A model generated the notes under the pieces. It had not been told where the DNA came from, did not search any database, and saw only the letters and a program-made list of their open reading frames with translations. This document shows positions 60,981 to 64,000 of a DNA stretch of 64,000 nucleotides, piece after piece. The stretch's first letter is position 1; each line of letters begins with the position of its first letter. The stretch is from Callaeas wilsoni. Lineage: Eukaryota; Chordata; Aves; Passeriformes; Callaeidae. Made by a program: the position numbers and the translations under genes. Location: the NCBI GenBank assembly GCA_013398955.1, contig VWPU01019139.1, forward strand, positions 124,001 through 188,000, read 5' to 3'.

Positions 60981-62246
60981 ATTGGCACCAGAACACCCAA
61001 CATCCACCCAGCACGAGCAAGCACTGCTGTGTCAGCTCCTGACTCCTCCGGCAGACCCCAGCATCTCCCCTGAGTATGGTGCCCCTGCTCCCATGTGCCC
61101 TGCTCACCTGGGGGAACTGGGAGGTTCCCACCATCATCCAGCAACTGCAGATGGAGTGGCTGGAGCCAAGAGTCTGGGGGACACATGCTGCAATCTGGTC
61201 CTACCCAAGTCTCCACTTAGAGGTACTCGGTTGCTGCAAGATGCAGAAGGAGCTTCTTGGCAATGTGGTCTCAATAAAAATTAATGCTTTAACAAGAAGC
61301 CAAATAGCTACAGCTAATGTTCTTCTGAATGAGATCTAAATTTTATTCATAAGCATCAGTGTCAGGACTAAAATAACAGTTTTATGGACACTATGAGCAT
61401 AAACAGCTCTGCTGATTCAAAAACAGAAACTGCACTTCTGAATGAATCAACGTGTTCATTTGGAACAAAAGCACTGTTCCAAATACATGCCTCAAATAAA
61501 AGAGAAAGCCAGAGTGTTCTGGTGAGCCTGCTTCCAAGGAATACCCTGCAGAGGGGAAGGGAGACGAGGGGACAGTGACTGGGAATGTGCTAGGGAGAAG
61601 GAGCAGGGCTCACTCAGGGACTGCCTGGGACATGGCTGGAGGTGAGGTGGGATGGTGTTTCCACCTCATCTGCATGTGGAAAAGAATCACAGGTGAGAAA
61701 GAAGAGTGCTGCACTCCTGCAGAAATCCCTGCTGAGCTCCAGCATTCAGGACTGGATGGCTCTGGCAAATGGTTGAAATGGCTTTTGTTTATTTGGGGTC
61801 AATGCCTTGGAAAAGGGCAAGAGCTGTATGGCTAACAAGTGACTGGTAAGAGATTTTCAGAAAAATACCTCTTGGAGAGTGGGCTCAGACAGATAGAAGT
61901 CGGGTAGCCTACAGTGTGGCATGCATGTGTGGGCAGTGGCATGACCACACTGGCCAGAGAGAGACTCCAGAGCATGGCTGAAACGGGGTTGGAAAACACA
62001 TTGTATATTCAGTGAGGAGTTTGTTGTCGGGCTGCTGGTGGAGCCTTTGGACAATTTGTTTATTTTACAAGGCCAATTAAGGGTCATGCAAGAGGGAAGC
62101 ACCAGCTCCAGCATCTCCATTTCCACACCGCTTCTGCAAATGGGAATGGGACTAACAGGACTGAGCACTTCCAGTCAGCACTGAAACACCCCAGATATCA
62201 TGATCCTTGTCCAGCCCTGAGAGCCCAGGCTCCTGGGATGAGGCAA

Positions 62247-62267
62247 GCCCAGTGCCCTGCACTGGGC
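62247..62267 (+). repeat. GC-rich perfect hairpin
   Basis: GCCCAGTGC and GCACTGGGC are perfect 9-base arms around a CCT loop. It is the tightest hairpin noticed in the window. It sits in the HS3ST4 intron with no flanking structure that would suggest a microRNA precursor. Confidence 0.8.
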
Positions 62268-63480
62268 AGCCCCGAGTCTCCCAAGACTCCTGCGAGCTCA
62301 GGTTCTGCAGGGCGTCTCTCTCTGGGAGAGCCCAGCTTTGCTGCTGCTGCGCTTCCCATAACTGGGGCAATATATCTGTGGCCACAAATGAAAGATCAAT
62401 ATTTATTTAACAGGCACACTACCCTTTAGAGGCCCTTAATTGTAAATTAATCATCATTAACTGGCAGTAATTGAACACGCTGAAAGCTGTGATCGCAGCT
62501 ATCCCCCACAGCAGGGCCCTGGCGCAAGCGCCAGCAGAGAGGAGCAAGATGGAGATGAGAAGTGGGAGAGGGACCCAGAGTGGGCCCTGCAGGGATGCAT
62601 AGGGACTGCTGCAGCCAGAGGTTTGCTCAGCCCATAGCAACCTAGCACTGGCGGGACAGAGCTCTGTGAGCTGGGGACCCTCACAGAACGAGGGGTGAAC
62701 CCCAGAGCAGGCAAGCGCCTCTGTCCCTGCAGCAGCCCCACAACCCTCAGCAGGACATGCACTGGTGCTCTGGCCCCAGCCTCAGCTCCAAGCAGAATGG
62801 CAGTGTGCTCCAGGCCAGACAAGCCCCCCTGGCCCGTGTGTCCAGCACAGGGTGCTGAGAAGGGAAATGAGAGGGGTGACAGGCCCATCAAAGAGAAGGA
62901 AGACATGGCTCTCCTCTGCCTGCCCGGGGAAACACCTGTCCAGCACCCATCAGCACCAGCACAGAATTCTGATGCTGCTCATCTGCTCACTGCATGCTGC
63001 CTGCTGGAGGCACAGCTGGTGGCAGACTCTAAGCCCAGGGGATGCCTTCCCTTTGGGAGGGAGAAACTGCAGTTTGTTTCTTTCCAGATTTTACAGGAAT
63101 ACAGACCAGCAGTGCAAGCACCAGCTCTTCCTCCCCGGCTCTCAGATCCATGGGGTATGAGCCTGCCCACAGGCCGCTGCCAGAGGGAGCCAGGGGGACA
63201 CAAGGAGATGCACAGCCACCGGCACAAGTGTTCTGGAGAGCGCTGCTTTTCAAACACCCCTGCACATTGGAGGGCCTTGGAGATACTGGTGTGCTCTCTT
63301 GTCTGGGGCTTTGGGCAGCTTTACCCTGTTTCTGGTGTCACAGTGATTAAGAAACAATATCTAACGTCGTCCTTGGTGGGAATACAGGTGAGTGCACAGG
63401 CCTCAGCGCCAGCGGGCTATGTGGGGCAAGCTGGCAGAAGGAAATGCAAATTCTTTTTCTGTAAGGACGACAGTGCCATG

Positions 63481-63508
63481 AATTCTGACTTTATTAAAAT
63501 TCAGAATT
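63481..63508 (+). repeat. Inverted repeat with AT-rich loop
   Basis: AATTCTGA and TCAGAATT are perfect 8-base arms separated by 12 AT-rich bases. Function unknown. Confidence 0.6.
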
Positions 63509-64000
63509 ATTTCAGGGCCCTTTGTTTAGTTCAGAGCCTGGAGGTAATTTATGCACTAGGATGGAGCAGCAAGGGCTGTGCTCGGCTGCCTGGCATTGCC
63601 AGCAGTTCTTGGCTGGTGCTCCTGGTTGTGAAGGCTTTCCAACTCTGGAGGGAAGATCTGGGAACCCACAGTCTCACTGCTTGTTCCTGCTGAAGAATTT
63701 TTCCCATCCCCACAGCTCCTGTGTACAGCTGCTATGGACGGAGGCTTTAACATAGAGGCTAATGAAGTGCTCGCTGGTCAAGTCAGCCTGTCTTCTGTCT
63801 GGAGATACCCTCTCTGCCTGCTCTCCTCCTGCTGCCCAGAAACAGCCTGACTGTGCTGGGGCCTGGGGTCTGCTGCACCCAGATGCCATCCCTGAGGGCT
63901 GCTGAGGGCATCCCCCCGTGCTTCCCCACGGCTCCCTTGGAAACAAGGCAGGGCCACTGCCATACTGAAGCCTGGCCAAGGCACCTGTCGAGCCATGGGC

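Larger units (their letters stand above)
49003..64000 (-). other. HS3ST4: HS3ST4 last intron, 3' portion (continues beyond window)
   Basis: Inference: the gene reads right to left, so all sequence right of the acceptor should be intron until exon 1, which does not appear before the window ends. Human HS3ST4 has a single very large intron of several hundred kb, so 15 kb without a coding exon is expected. The intron carries a CR1 fragment (49751-49815), a (ATGG)14 array, several AT-rich conserved-element candidates and a G-quadruplex motif. No other coding exon was recognised on either strand. Confidence 0.75.
60981..64000. other. Intronic spacer with a long chance open frame
   Basis: Contains the longest open frame of the window (62695-63693, plus, 332 codons), which is antisense to HS3ST4. 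Its composition follows the GC-rich DNA and no domain is seen. It also holds the hairpin at 62247 and the inverted repeat at 63481. Confidence 0.45.

Noticed and set aside
62247..62267. Possible microRNA hairpin
   Set aside because: The stem is only 9 bp with a 3-base loop, far too short for a microRNA precursor, and the flanks do not extend the pairing.
62695..63693. 332-codon plus-strand open frame, the longest in the window
   Set aside because: No recognisable domain, composition simply follows GC-rich DNA, and it lies antisense within the HS3ST4 intron with no promoter or splice support. A frame of this size can occur by chance in 64 kb of GC-rich sequence. Peptide or conserved-codon evidence would reverse this.

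Overview
The window looks like nuclear DNA from a bird (inference). Two kinds of CR1 LINE fragment with avian-type 3' ends are present, with short tandem 8-bp tails of the ATTCTATG type. The one clear gene is an intact vertebrate heparan sulfate sulfotransferase exon. There is no bacterial or viral gene organisation: no operons, Shine-Dalgarno sites, CRISPR arrays or tRNA/rRNA genes. The long open frames sit in GC-rich DNA and lack recognisable domains.

Layout. The only protein-coding sequence I can support is the 3'-terminal coding exon of HS3ST4 (heparan sulfate glucosamine 3-O-sulfotransferase 4), on the minus strand at 48366-49002, with a good 3' splice site at 49003-49030. Everything to the right (49003-64000) is read as the last intron, which continues beyond the window. 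Everything to the left (1-48365) is the 3' UTR followed by a roughly 48-kb gene-poor flank. No second coding exon was recognised on either strand.

The non-coding DNA alternates between GC-rich, unremarkable sequence and sharply bounded AT-rich islands of 150-650 bp. The islands are dense in TAAT-type homeodomain cores, forkhead-like and octamer-like motifs, and they resemble conserved non-coding elements. The best are near 6.65-7.06, 17.1-17.7, 21.65-22.3, 24.4-24.6, 34.8-35.1, 36.3-36.9, 49.2-49.7, 53.2-53.65, 57.9-58.3 and 59.75-60.1 kb. By inference they could be distal regulatory elements of HS3ST4. This is a pattern reading, not an alignment.

Other features are a compact CpG island (44161-44545) about 4 kb past the HS3ST4 stop codon, weaker CpG-rich patches, a (ATGG)14 microsatellite, a 39-bp tandem duplication, a strongly strand-asymmetric G/T tract, two G-quadruplex motifs and several inverted repeats. 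I found no convincing evidence of a new biological system. The most testable leads are the CpG island as a possible unannotated promoter and the AT-rich islands as enhancer candidates.
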